Source of the DNA: Bradyrhizobium sp. sGM-13
GTDB taxonomy: Bacteria > Pseudomonadota > Alphaproteobacteria > Rhizobiales > Xanthobacteraceae
Direction of reading: 5' to 3'
DNA length: 64,000 bases
Assembly (NCBI RefSeq): GCF_018398875.1
Contig: NZ_JAGWDK010000014.1
Coordinates: forward strand, 1-64,000
This document shows positions 16,282 through 25,129 of the stretch, piece by piece. A program made the position numbers and the translations under genes. The notes under the pieces are model-generated. The model worked only from the letters and a program-made list of their open reading frames with translations. It did no database searches and was not told where the DNA came from. Each line of letters begins with the position of its first letter. Within the stretch, counting starts at the first letter, position 1.

Positions 16282-16542
16282 ATGCGAAATGTCATTCTTC
16301 CAATTGTCACTGCCCTAGCGCTTGGTGCAGCGACACCTGCCGTCGCCTTCGATTCCGGTGACCAGATTTCGATGGAGACCGCGCTCGACGTCGCGACCGG
16401 TCTCGGCGTCATGACGGTGTCCTATACCCAGTTCCAAGGCGATCAGTGGGAGATCAAAGGCCGCGACCGCGCGGGCCGCTGGATGGAAGTCTATGTCGAC
16501 TCGCGAACCGGTGAGGTGCGCCATCTCAATCGCGGATGGTAG
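16282..16542 (+). CDS. Exported PepSY-domain protein
   Basis: 86 aa from the ATG at 16282 (AGGAG 5 nt upstream). Signal peptide: NVILPIVTALALGAATPAVAF. The mature part is one PepSY-like unit: ISMETALDVATGLGVMTVSYTQFQGDQWEIKGRDRAGRWMEVYVDSRTGEVRHL. PepSY domains often inhibit or bind proteases in the periplasm, but single-domain rhizobial members have no proven role. Confidence 0.8.
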   Translation: MRNVILPIVTALALGAATPAVAFDSGDQISMETALDVATGLGVMTVSYTQFQGDQWEIKGRDRAGRWMEVYVDSRTGEVRHLNRGW

Positions 16543-16610
16543 TTGCGTTCTCACCGGCGAGTAACAAGCAGCCTGCATGAGCCAACCGGGTTGCTCGTCC
16601 GGCTCCGCTG

Positions 16611-18680
16611 CTAACGCCACATGCCGCGCATGCGCTCGCGAATATCCATCTGCACGCTTTGACCTGGCATCGGCGTGCTGCCGTTGCCGCCGCCGGCCAG
16701 GTCTGCCGATCGAACAGTTTTACCAGGTGCTCCGGGATGAAGCGCGTCCGCGACGCATTAGACATGGCGGTCGCCACGGGCCTGCTAGCCGTGCACGAAG
16801 AAGCGCTGCGGCACGATCAGATGCAGATCGTCCTTGGCGCGCGTCATCGCGACGTAGAGAAGGCGGCGCTCTTCTTCGAGTTCAGCCGTCGTGCCGGCAC
16901 CGAGATCAGACGGCATGCAGCCGTCGACCACGTTCAAGGCGTAGACCGACTTCCATTCCTGCCCCTTGGCAGAGTGGATCGTGGACAGGATCAGATAGTC
17001 TTCGTCGCGCAAGGGCGGGCCGGAGTGATCGCTGGTCGCATCAGGCGGATCGAGCGTGAGCTCGGTCAGAAAGCGCTCGCGGGAAGGATAACCCGAGGCG
17101 ATCTGCTCGAGCTGCAGCAGGTCGGCCAGCCGCACCTCGGCATCCTCGTGGATTCGCTCCAGATGCGGGGTGTACCAGAGCCTGATACGTTCGATGTCAA
17201 CAGGCCATTCCGAATAGCGGAGGTTGGTAAGCGTTTCGACAAAGGCGCTCCAGTCCTGGCCGGCGCGGGGAGGCGTCGGAAGGGCAGCGAGCGCGGAGAT
17301 CGGATCGGCCATTACGGTGGTTTGATCGAGAATGCGCTGGGCCGACGCCGGGCCGATGCCGGGCAGCAAATGAAGCACGCGGAATCCGGCGACGCGGTCG
17401 CGCGGGTTCTCGACGAATTTGAGCAGCGCCAGCACGTCCTTGACGTGGGCGGCATCCAGAAACTTCAGGCCGCCGAACTTGACGAAGGGAATATTGCGCC
17501 GCGTCAGCTCGACCTCCAGCGGGCCGCTGTGCGAGGAGGTCCGGAACAGGACGGCCTGCTCCTTGAGCCGCGATCCCTATTCGCGGTTCGCCAGCACTTG
17601 CTCGACGATGTAGCGCGCCTGGTCGGCCTCGTCGCGAACCGTGACCAGACGCGGCAATTGCGCCGAATGGCGCTCGGTCCAGAGGTTCTTGGTGAAGCGT
17701 TCCCTGGCAAGCCCGATCACGCCATTGGCGGCGGCGAGTACCGGCTGGGTGGAGCGATAGTTGCGGTCGAGCGTGACGATCTCGGCTCGAGGGCTGAAAT
17801 GATCGGGAAAATCCAGAATATTCCGAACGGTGGCCGCGCGAAACGAATAGATCGATTGGGCGTCGTCCCCAACCACGGTAAGGCCGCGTCCATCCGGCTT
17901 GAGCGCCAGGAGTATCGTCGCCTGAAGCCGATTGGTGTCCTGATACTCGTCGACCATGACATGATCGAACCGCCCGCCGATCTCCTGCGCGATTCCCGGC
18001 TCCGATACCATCTGCGCCCACCACAGCAACAGATCGTCATAGTCGAGCACGTTCTGCTTCTGCTTGGCCTCGACGTAGCCGGCGAACAATTGCTTGAGTG
18101 CATCCGCCCATCCCGAACACCAAGGATAATGCTGTCCGAGCACCGTCTCCATCGGCATCTGCGCATTCACGCAGCGGGAATAGATCGCAAGGCAGGTGCC
18201 CTTGGTCGGAAAGCGGCTCTCGGTCTTTGAAAATCCGAGCTCGTGGCGCACCAGATTGAGCAGATCAGCCGAATCCTCGCGGTCATGGATAGTGAAGGCC
18301 GGATCGAAGCCGATGCTTTCAGCGTATTCGCGCAGCAGTCGCGCCCCGATGCCGTGAAAGGTCCCGGCCCAGGTCAGCGCTTCCGTCATGATGCCGGCCT
18401 TGTCGCCGAGCACGCGGCGCGCGATGCGCTCGACCCGCTGCGTCATCTCGGCGGCGGCACGGCGCGAAAACGTCATCAGCAGCATGCGGCGCGGGTCGGC
18501 GCCCTTGATGATGAGGTGGGCAACCCGGTGCGCGAGCGTGTTGGTCTTTCCGGATCCTGCGCCGGCAATGACAAGGAGCGGCGAGCCTATGGTTCCATCC
18601 GGGCCGATGCCGTGCTCGACGGCCCTGCGCTGCTCGGGATTGAGGCTTTCCAGATATTGATCGGTAGTTTCAGCGAGCAC
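16611..18680 (-). pseudogene. UvrD/PcrA-type ATP-dependent helicase, multiply disrupted
   Basis: Reading from the GTG at 18680, the frame shows a superfamily 1 helicase: Walker A GAGSGKT near residue 40, motif II VDEYQDTN, GDDAQSIYSFR, DRNYRST. It stops at TAG 17577-17579 after LANRE, yet the same frame continues with helicase sequence (LKEQAVLFRTSSHSGPLEVE..., STIHSAKGQEWKSVY, YVAMTRAKDDLHL). A second TAG lies at 16785-16787. One extra A near 16759 shifts the frame through FIPEHLVKLFDRQTWP, and a compensating indel near 16670-16690 restores MDIRERMRGMWR before the stop at 16611. The total span of about 690 codons is a plausible full length. Confidence 0.9.
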
Positions 18681-18887
18681 GAATCACCCCATGTCGATCG
18701 GAGGATCGGCGGATTCGCTGAAGGTCGCAATGACGGATGTCCGCGGCTCGCCTTCGGCTAACTAAGCCGCCCTACGCTTGCTTCTCCTTGACATGTGAGC
18801 GCTCCGCCGCCCGAATGCGAACAGCGCATAAGCGCCCGTCGCGGTGTCTCACCCGGCGCATAAAAAACAAAGCGGGAGGGTTTGCGA

Positions 18888-19874
18888 ATGTTTCGCCAGG
18901 TGAGAAATCACGTCAGAAATCTCGCGCTTGCGGCGCTTGCGGCCGCAAGCCTGCTCGGCGCCGGAAACGCGCAAGCGGCCTTCCCGGAGCGGCCGATCAC
19001 GCTGATCGTGCCGTGGGCCGCCGGCGGCGGCACCGACGCGGTCGCGCGCCAGATCGCGAGCATGCTGGAACGCGATCTCAAGCAGCCGGTGAACGTCGTG
19101 AACCGCACGGGCGGGTCGGGCGTGGTCGGCCACCAGGCGATCGCCACCGCCGCGCCGGACGGATACACGTTCGGTCTCATCACGCTCGAGATCAACCTGA
19201 TGCACTGGGTGGGGCTCACCGATCTCACGTGGGAGAAGTACACGCCGATCGCGCTGGTCAACCAGGACCCCGCCGCGATCCACGTGAAGGCGGACTCGCC
19301 CTACAAAAGCGTCAAGGAGCTGTTCGCGTATATCAAGGCGAACCCGAACAAGCTGGTGGCCTCGGGTACGGGGCAGGGCGGAAGCTGGCATGTCGCGCTC
19401 GCCGGCCTGATGCAGGCCGACGGCGTTTCGCCCGGCTCGATCCGTTGGGTGCCGTCCACCGGCGCCTCGACCGCGCTGACCGATCTCGCGGCTGGCGGCG
19501 TCGATTTCGTCGCGTGCTCGATGCCGGAAGCCGAGGCGCTGCTCAAGGCGGGGCGTATCCGCAGCCTCGTGTTCTTCTCGCCCAAGCGCGCGCCGAACTT
19601 CCCTGATGTGCCGACCACCGAGGAGGCGACGGGTCACAAGTGGCACAAGGGTGTGTGGCGCGGCTTTGCGGCGCCCAAGGGCCTGCCGAAGGAGATCGCC
19701 ACGCAGTACGAGACCGCGATCAAGAAGGTCTGGGACAGCGCGGAGTTCAAGGAGTTCATGAACAGGCGCGGCTTCGACATGATCTATCTGGATTCGGCTG
19801 GCTTCGGGGAGTTCATGAAGGCGGACAACGAGGACAACGGCAAGGCGCTGAAGTCGCTGGGGCTGGCAAAGTAA
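18888..19874 (+). CDS. Bug/TctC solute-binding protein
   Basis: 328 aa from the ATG at 18888 (GGGAGG 7 nt upstream). Signal peptide: LALAALAAASLLGAGNAQA. Family motifs: FPERPITLIVPWAAGGGTDAVARQIA, VVNRTGGSGVVGHQAIATAAPDGYTFG and the C-terminal FMNRRGFDMIYLDS. It should bind a carboxylate in the periplasm. No tctA/tctB genes adjoin it. It is preceded by the disrupted helicase on the other strand and followed by a palindromic repeat. Confidence 0.9.
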   Translation: MFRQVRNHVRNLALAALAAASLLGAGNAQAAFPERPITLIVPWAAGGGTDAVARQIASMLERDLKQPVNVVNRTGGSGVVGHQAIATAAPDGYTFGLITLEINLMHWVGLTDLTWEKYTPIALVNQDPAAIHVKADSPYKSVKELFAYIKANPNKLVASGTGQGGSWHVALAGLMQADGVSPGSIRWVPSTGASTALTDLAAGGVDFVACSMPEAEALLKAGRIRSLVFFSPKRAPNFPDVPTTEEATGHKWHKGVWRGFAAPKGLPKEIATQYETAIKKVWDSAEFKEFMNRRGFDMIYLDSAGFGEFMKADNEDNGKALKSLGLAK

Positions 19875-19895
19875 GTGAATGAAGTGAGTGGCGCC

Positions 19896-19971
19896 GTAGC
19901 CCGGATGAGCGAAGCGATATCCGGGGCGGTGCTAGAGTTGTCCCGGATGTCGCTTCGCTCATCCGGGCTAC
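19896..19971. repeat. Palindromic intergenic repeat
   Basis: GTAGCCCGGATGAGCGAAGC...ATCCGGG and TCCCGGATGTCGCTTCGCTC...GGGCTAC pair as long arms. The GATGAGCGAAGCGAT core resembles the arms of the 2319-2398 element. It lies just after the Bug gene stop. Confidence 0.7.
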
Positions 19972-20159
19972 TTACTGCTTGCTGACCGTATCGCCTCCCG
20001 GACCCAGTGCAGATACTCTTCCGCAGTACATCGCAGGGCCCGGACACAAAATCGCGAAAACAACCCCATGCAAAGTAGCGAGCGTAGGGCGGATGAGCGC
20101 CCGTCAGCCCTGCATGGGCGTGGGTTGAACAGGGGTGCAGGGTGACGTAAGCGTCCGCC

Positions 20160-21080
20160 ATGAACCAGCCGACCAGCGGCGGCGATGCTCCAGCCCAAAA
20201 GCCTGACGCGAAGCCGGCTCTGCTTGGGGTCGCGTGCGGCGTGGGTGCGGCGCTGTTCTGGGCGCTCGGCTTTGTCGCGACCCGGCACGGGCTGAAGGTC
20301 GGCTTCACGCCGCCGGACCTGCTGATGCACCGCTTCGTGTGGTCCGGGCTGGTGTTCCTGCCGCTCGTGCTTCGCGCCGGCATCGGCAATCTCAGCGGCA
20401 TCGGATGGGGCCGCGGACTGGTGCTGATGGTGCTGGGCGGGCCTGTGATGTCGCTCATCAGCTATACCGGCTTCCTGTTCGTGCCGCTCGGCCATGGCAG
20501 CGTCATCCAGCCTTCCAGCGCGACGCTCGGCGGCCTGCTGCTGGCCGCGGTGTTCTTGCGCGAGCGGGTTCCGCCCTCGCGCGTGCTGGGGGCGCTCGTC
20601 ATCATCGGCGGGCTTGCGGTGATCGGCGCCGAGTCGATCGGGCATATCGGCGCCGATGGCGTGCTGGGCGATCTGCTGTTCGTGATGACCGGATTGATGT
20701 TCGCCGTGTTCGGCACGCTGCTGCGCCATTGGCGCGTCTCGGCGTTCTCGGCCGCCACCGTCATCAGCGTGGTGTCGCTGGCGCTGCTGCCGCTCTATGC
20801 GGCCTTTGGCGGGTTCGCGCGCGTGGCGGCGCTGGGCCTTGGCGAAAACGCGCTGCAGGCGCTGGCACAAGGCATCCTGGCCGGCCCCGCCGCGCTGTAT
20901 CTGTTCGCATTCTCGGTCCAGACCATCGGCGTCGCCCGCGCCGCGGTGTTTCCCGCGACTGTGCCGGCGCTGACGATCCTCGCCGGCTGGCTCCTGCTCG
21001 GCGAGCCCCCGACCGCGCTGCAGGCGGCGGGACTGGTCACGGTGCTGTTTGGATTCTATCTGGCGCAGAGGCAGCGGTGA
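20160..21080 (+). CDS. EamA-family (DMT) transporter
   Basis: 306 aa with about ten TM helices in two repeated EamA halves. The first starts ALLGVACGVGAALFWALGFVATRHGL; the second starts near GVLGDLLFVMTGLMFAVFGTLLRHW. The conserved end of the second half is ALTILAGWLLLGEPPTALQAAGLVTVLFGFYLA. It is probably an inner-membrane exporter of metabolites or amino acids; the substrate cannot be read from sequence. Its last 80 bp recur at 22472-22551 between REP-like motifs. Confidence 0.85.
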   Translation: MNQPTSGGDAPAQKPDAKPALLGVACGVGAALFWALGFVATRHGLKVGFTPPDLLMHRFVWSGLVFLPLVLRAGIGNLSGIGWGRGLVLMVLGGPVMSLISYTGFLFVPLGHGSVIQPSSATLGGLLLAAVFLRERVPPSRVLGALVIIGGLAVIGAESIGHIGADGVLGDLLFVMTGLMFAVFGTLLRHWRVSAFSAATVISVVSLALLPLYAAFGGFARVAALGLGENALQALAQGILAGPAALYLFAFSVQTIGVARAAVFPATVPALTILAGWLLLGEPPTALQAAGLVTVLFGFYLAQRQR

Positions 21081-21106
21081 GGTGTGTCATCGGCCGTGCC
21101 GTCATC

Positions 21107-21173
21107 AATTACGGTGACAGTGCACTAAACAGCACTTCGCCGTCGGCAGATTAAGTGCACTGTCACCGTAATT
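21107..21173. repeat. REP-like inverted repeat, copy A
   Basis: The left arm AATTACGGTGACAGTGCACT and right arm AGTGCACTGTCACCGTAATT are exact reverse complements, around a 26-27 nt centre. It sits 26 nt after the EamA stop. The same arms recur at 22451-22470 and 22553-22612. Confidence 0.8.
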
Positions 21174-21205
21174 GTGTCACCCGTAATTCCAGCCCGCGCG
21201 CCTCG

Positions 21206-21349
21206 TCAGCGATTGAGTGACAGGGTCGGCGCAATGGTTGCGGAGTCGTCGTTTTGCAGATCACTGACCAGCACATAACCGCCAAACAGGATGACGGCCA
21301 GCAAGCCATAGACAAGATAGGAACGCCGTCCGGATCTCTGACCGCTCAT
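21206..21349 (-). CDS. 47-aa single-TM protein
   Basis: From the ATG at 21349: a basic N-terminus (MSGQRSGRRS), one TM helix (YLVYGLLAVILFGGYVLVSDL) and a short polar C-terminus. It is 34 nt downstream of the gene at 21384-21755 on the same strand and may be co-transcribed with it. Function unknown. Confidence 0.5.
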   Translation of the reverse strand: MSGQRSGRRSYLVYGLLAVILFGGYVLVSDLQNDDSATIAPTLSLNR

Positions 21350-21383
21350 TTCGCTGCAATCCGTGTCTTGGCGAACCGGCCGC

Positions 21384-21755
21384 TCAGCTCTTTGTGGCCG
21401 TCTTGGAGAGCTCGGTTTCCACGCCGGCTGCGCAGGCCCTGGCGAATGAATAGTCCATGCTCGTGGAGGCAACGGTCTTGACGTATTCGCTGATGACGTT
21501 CTCCTTTGAATAGGGGCCCGCCGCCTTGAACTTGGCGACGGCGCCGTCGGCCGCCGTGAACTGCGCGACGCAGATCGGGACCAGGACAGACATCCGGCCG
21601 TTGCTCTCTGCCATGGCGCTCATGGTCTTGGCAGTGCCGCCGGTGACCCAGCCGCCCCACATGAATCCGATCGCCATCGCCGCAACAGCGCCGAACGCGA
21701 TACCTTGGAGAAAACGGGTTCGCGCCTCACCTTGCAAAATGTCGGGCATTCTCAT
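21384..21755 (-). CDS. Hypothetical single-TM exported-domain protein
   Basis: 123 aa from the ATG at 21755 (GGGAG upstream). One TM helix (FLQGIAFGAVAAMAIGFMWGGWV, residues 15-37), then a domain facing the periplasm (SVLVPICVAQFTAADGAVAKFKAAGPYSKENVISEYVKT...) with two cysteines. A conserved-looking alphaproteobacterial protein, but no named family comes to mind. Confidence 0.65.
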   Translation of the reverse strand: MRMPDILQGEARTRFLQGIAFGAVAAMAIGFMWGGWVTGGTAKTMSAMAESNGRMSVLVPICVAQFTAADGAVAKFKAAGPYSKENVISEYVKTVASTSMDYSFARACAAGVETELSKTATKS

Positions 21756-22029
21756 GATGGTCTCCCTTGTTGTTGTTTGCGCGCACGAGCGCGTTCGCAG
21801 CCGCAGGACGCCGCGTCCGCGCTTGGCAAAAACATTCAGCCTATTGAGATTGCGCCTTCCGATGGCACGCAAGCTGCCGCTACGAGGACGAGCAGCGACT
21901 TCGGACGTCACCGCTTCATGGACAGCTTCAAGGCGAACAACTGTACCTTGTCGTTCAACGGTAGACCCTTGGCGTGATGCTGTACAGCACGTTCTTGGTC
22001 TCTAGTCAGAAGGTCGTAAGTGTTTCGTT

Positions 22030-22290
22030 TCAGAAATTTGCGGCGACCAGATCGTAAGAGCCGCGGCTGCCACGGACGTAAACCTTCGCAGCCGCCGCAC
22101 ATATCACATCACGGTTGCAATCGAACGCGTCCAGTAAGCCGGACTCGTCGGGGCGGGCATCTGGTTGAATTCGCCTCAATGCGCCTTCGTCGATGAAGAA
22201 TGACGCTTCCAGCGCGCTGTCGTGTCCCCAAAACCGCACGGCTCGCCGGGTTTGGTCATATGAACGGCTATGATTTGGAAATTCGATCAT
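22030..22290 (-). CDS. DUF1488-family protein
   Basis: 86 aa. MIEFPNHSRSYDQTRRAVRFWGHDSALEASFFIDEGALRRIQ... is the typical DUF1488 pattern (xRxVRFWGHDxxxExxFxV), ending VYVRGSRGSYDLVAANF. It is a small soluble protein of unknown function, common in rhizobia, with no visible operon partner. Confidence 0.8.
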   Translation of the reverse strand: MIEFPNHSRSYDQTRRAVRFWGHDSALEASFFIDEGALRRIQPDARPDESGLLDAFDCNRDVICAAAAKVYVRGSRGSYDLVAANF

Positions 22291-22450
22291 GGGTTGCCAC
22301 CGATCAGATTATCAGCCGCCGCGTCTCACCAGCTTTCTCACGACCTCTGTCGAGGCCTGATTCAATGGCCTCGAGACCCCGCCCATCGAAGCGACGTGCG
22401 TTTGGTCAATGTCGTTGACGAGATTTGGCGTGGGCTAAGCTTCGGAATTG

Positions 22451-22470
22451 AGTGCACTGTCACCGTAATT
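22451..22470. repeat. Single REP-like arm
   Basis: AGTGCACTGTCACCGTAATT, identical to the right arm of the 21107-21173 element. It directly precedes the duplicated EamA tail, so that fragment is bounded by REP sequence on both sides. Confidence 0.8.
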
Positions 22471-22471
22471 C

Positions 22472-22551
22472 GCGAGCTTCCGACCGCGTTGCAGGCAGCG
22501 GGACTGGTCACGGTGCTGTTCGGATTCTATCTGGCGCAAAGGCAGCGGTGA
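22472..22551 (+). pseudogene. Duplicated 3' end of EamA transporter gene
   Basis: 80 bp matching 21001-21080 (the last 26 codons plus stop of the EamA gene) with 6 mismatches by eye. The frame is intact: ELPTALQAAGLVTVLFGFYLAQRQR then TGA. Four of the six differences are in third codon positions, as if the source copy diverged under coding constraint. There is no start or upstream part of the gene, so it is a remnant. Confidence 0.85.
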
Positions 22552-22552
22552 T

Positions 22553-22612
22553 GATTAGGTGACAGTGCACTAAACTGCACTTCGCCAATTTAAGTGCACT
22601 GTCACCGTAATC
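22553..22612. repeat. REP-like inverted repeat, copy B
   Basis: Arms GATTAGGTGACAGTGCACTAAA and TTTAAGTGCACTGTCACCGTAATC, with a shorter and divergent centre than copy A. It follows the duplicated EamA tail exactly as copy A follows the intact gene, so tail and repeat were probably copied together. Confidence 0.8.
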
Positions 22613-22734
22613 CCAGTAGCTGGAAGCGACCAATGAAAGACGTTGGCAGCTGGCGCTGCCAAAAATTGCTTTGCGGCCTTGACGATCGGCCGGCTAATGG
22701 GTGTCACCGCAATCTCTAGATTGGTCTCGGGAAT

Positions 22735-23247
22735 TCATCGCGAGAACTCGTGAGTGACGGAAAGATAGGGGCCGAATAGCTCGTCGATACGCTTGTAGAA
22801 ATTTTCAAGCTGATTGAAATGCTCTCGTCGCCTTGCCAAAATTGCGGCGCGATCGGATGGGATCAAGTGCGGTTCCTTCAGTTCCTTGTTACAAACGTCC
22901 AAATCCAGTGCGTGATTATACAGGCTGTCCAAGTATTTTCTAATGTTAGGCCCAAATAACCAGCGGGCAGCATCTATCCCTTCCAATAAGTCTGCTTCGA
23001 TCGCCGGGTCCGACGCCCCGTGAGAGATGATTTTTGCAATCGCCCGACGAACCGTCGAGAATGTCTCCAAGCGACGCTGAAACAAATCGAGTGCCAATTT
23101 GTCTTGGGCGATGTCAGCTTGCCGCTTTGACATCTTCGCCTGGTACAAACCGAACGCAATCGCAACACCGGCAGCCGTCAGAGCTGCCAAAACAGTTGCC
23201 GCTGGTCCGGCGAGTTTAGCTATCAAATCGACAGTACTGGCAGCCAT
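22735..23247 (-). CDS. Hypothetical membrane-anchored helical protein
   Basis: 170 aa. An N-terminal TM helix (GPAATVLAALTAAGVAIAFGLYQ, about 14-36) is followed by a helical cytoplasmic domain. KLALDLFQRRLETFSTVRRAI and AARWLFGPNIRKYLDSLYNHAL match a pattern I associate with a widespread, uncharacterised family (x-DLFxxRxxxxxxxR ... xxFLFGxxIxxYL). Base composition appears less GC-rich than flanking housekeeping genes. It is 139 nt downstream of the 453-aa gene and could be co-transcribed. Confidence 0.7.
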   Translation of the reverse strand: MAASTVDLIAKLAGPAATVLAALTAAGVAIAFGLYQAKMSKRQADIAQDKLALDLFQRRLETFSTVRRAIAKIISHGASDPAIEADLLEGIDAARWLFGPNIRKYLDSLYNHALDLDVCNKELKEPHLIPSDRAAILARRREHFNQLENFYKRIDELFGPYLSVTHEFSR

Positions 23248-23386
23248 CGGGTAGTCTCGTCGGTGAGATCAGGTTGCGGTGATCAGCGCGAGGGCTTTCT
23301 GTGTAGTGAATTCGATATACATCAGGCAGCGAATAGGCGGCTTGAACCGAGGTGGCGGACTTGGCTGCGTTAATCCGCCGTCCGAG

Positions 23387-24748
23387 CTAAGCCTTGGCTT
23401 CTTTTATCCAATAATCGTATTGAGCTTTGGACTGCGTCGGCACGCTGGCTGCTGAAATGAGCGTCACCAGCTGCGCGAACCGCTTTCTACAACTTGTTTG
23501 GTTCTTTATTCGGTTTCCGACGACTGTGCTGGGCAACGATCCAAAGTTGAGCAGTATTCCAACTTCGCTGGGCGAGAACGATTTTATCATTTTTTCGTAC
23601 GACGGCATTGCCGCGTTTGAAACACCCCAAGGGTTCCCCACCGCACACGTCGTGACAGCTTCCACTACCGAATATTGTGCGCTCGCTGGAATTTGATTCT
23701 GTTCAGAAATTTGCCGTAAGCGTTGTGCAAACGGCGGTTCGTTGTAGAAGTTGTTCATCGCGTTGTGCACAGCGAGTAGATTTGCGCTGGCCGTTGTGAA
23801 AATCAAATGAAGTTCCGAATCGCCGAGCAGCGACAACAGGCCTAGTTTTTCGAAGAACTGTGATGACGCTTTGCTGCGCTTCTCGTCGCCTCTCGCCTTG
23901 TATTCTTGATGCCGATCAATCAGTTCGGATTTGGAGTTAGGTGAAAGAGCGCCTTTGAACGGTTCGCAAATCGCCAACGAATTCACACGAGCCTGTTCGC
24001 CAGACGTAGGATCGCAATAGATGCCATGCAACATTTTGAACAACGCCTCGCGCTGCGCATCGAAGGTATCCGACAGGCGAGTGACCCAAAGTGTTATCTG
24101 CTCCTGAGAAAAGCTAGACGCCTTGATCGCCGTGATGAAGCCTTGAATGTCTACACCGCGAGGATTTTTCTCGTTCGTGAGAGCATGATTTCCGCATCGG
24201 CTGAGAAAATTGAGGAATTCGTATTCGTCAAGTGCGCCCTTGGTAGGATGTGCAGCAGAAAAATTATTCCTGATGTCTCGGTTTTGATCGAGCAGAAAGA
24301 ATCCATCTTCGGTAATGAGATTCAATTTCAAACATAAACTGAGAAGCTCTGCGTCTTTCAGATCAACGAGCGCGGCTTCGTCGAAGTCTTTGTCGATTAC
24401 CTGAGGAACGACCGCCAAACCAAAGCTTCGTACTTTGTTCCTGAGTTCTATGACGGCCGCGTTCCAGGCGTAGTTGATGGCACCATCGAAAAGTCCGGCT
24501 GCCACAGCAACGCACATTCGGACAATTGTTTCACTGCGATGTTCTGGTGGTATCTTCTCGATCAAGCGCGGTAGATTGCTCCAAACGTGGGCGATCTGAT
24601 CGTCGGCTGGCAGTATCCCTCTCTCCACGCCCAACGCCTTCGTAACCGCTTCCAGCATCGGAACTGAGTTCGGCGCAATATCCGGCAGCGCAATTGCTGT
24701 CTTCATGCCCTTCATAGGAAGTGCCATTCCCTTTATAGGAAGTGCCAT
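23387..24748 (-). CDS. Large accessory protein with HEPN-like R-x6-H motif
   Basis: 453 aa, soluble, mostly helical, no known family recognised. RDIRNNFSAAHP contains R160-x6-H167, the R-x(4-6)-H arrangement typical of HEPN ribonucleases and Abi-C type proteins; a preceding helix (LSLCLKLNLITEDGFFLLDQNRDI) fits that context. HEPN assignment is inference from the motif alone. The start is ambiguous: a 21-bp tandem duplication gives in-frame ATGs at 24748, 24727 and 24706. GC content looks lower than in neighbours, suggesting acquired DNA. Confidence 0.7.
   Translation of the reverse strand: MALPIKGMALPMKGMKTAIALPDIAPNSVPMLEAVTKALGVERGILPADDQIAHVWSNLPRLIEKIPPEHRSETIVRMCVAVAAGLFDGAINYAWNAAVIELRNKVRSFGLAVVPQVIDKDFDEAALVDLKDAELLSLCLKLNLITEDGFFLLDQNRDIRNNFSAAHPTKGALDEYEFLNFLSRCGNHALTNEKNPRGVDIQGFITAIKASSFSQEQITLWVTRLSDTFDAQREALFKMLHGIYCDPTSGEQARVNSLAICEPFKGALSPNSKSELIDRHQEYKARGDEKRSKASSQFFEKLGLLSLLGDSELHLIFTTASANLLAVHNAMNNFYNEPPFAQRLRQISEQNQIPASAQYSVVEAVTTCAVGNPWGVSNAAMPSYEKMIKSFSPSEVGILLNFGSLPSTVVGNRIKNQTSCRKRFAQLVTLISAASVPTQSKAQYDYWIKEAKA
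24707..24748 (-). repeat. 21-bp tandem duplication at a start codon
   Basis: Two adjacent 21-bp units, each beginning ATGGCACTTCCTAT and ending in AAGGG plus one base, encode MALPIKG and MALPMKG. A third in-frame ATG follows at 24706. The repeat lies at the N-terminus of the 453-aa gene. Confidence 0.85.
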
Positions 24749-25075
24749 TGTGTAACCTCGATCGCAAGTTTGGACGGGCGCAGCCTGAGCAGAACACCGA
24801 CATTGCGATGTTCGCCCTGCTTGGTGACGTTCACATTTATAAGATTAGTAGTCGCGCAATTGCAACTTTTGCAAGTGCTTTGATGATTGTTATTTGGGCT
24901 GATGGCCCGTGAGGGCGAAGAGCCGTTCTATAAATTGCCTGACTTCGTTCCGGATATCCTCGTCCAAAAGGGACAGCGTGGCGAGTACTCCGCCCCAGCT
25001 CTTCGCTCGTAGATACTTGTTTTGAACAAAAGCTGACTGGATTCCGATAATCCGCAATGGGGTTTCTGCGGAGCG
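24749..25075. other. Intergenic stretch, no gene supported
   Basis: 327 nt of lower-GC DNA upstream of the 453-aa gene. It should contain that gene's promoter. TTTATAAGATTAGTAG near 24837 is AT-rich, but no clear promoter can be assigned. No coding frame is convincing. Confidence 0.4.
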
Positions 25076-25104
25076 TAGAAAAGGCCGCTATTTAAAGCGG
25101 CCTT
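25076..25104 (-). terminator. Rho-independent terminator of nrdJ
   Basis: On the minus strand AAGGCCGC-TTTAAATA-GCGGCCTT is followed by TTCT. It lies 25 nt after the nrdJ stop. Confidence 0.75.
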
Positions 25105-25129
25105 CCCGTTCCGTCGATCTGTCAATAGC

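Noticed and set aside
17577-17579. In-frame TAG as a recoded (pyrrolysine-type) codon in the helicase
   Set aside because: Further stops and frameshifts downstream in the same gene show decay, not recoding.
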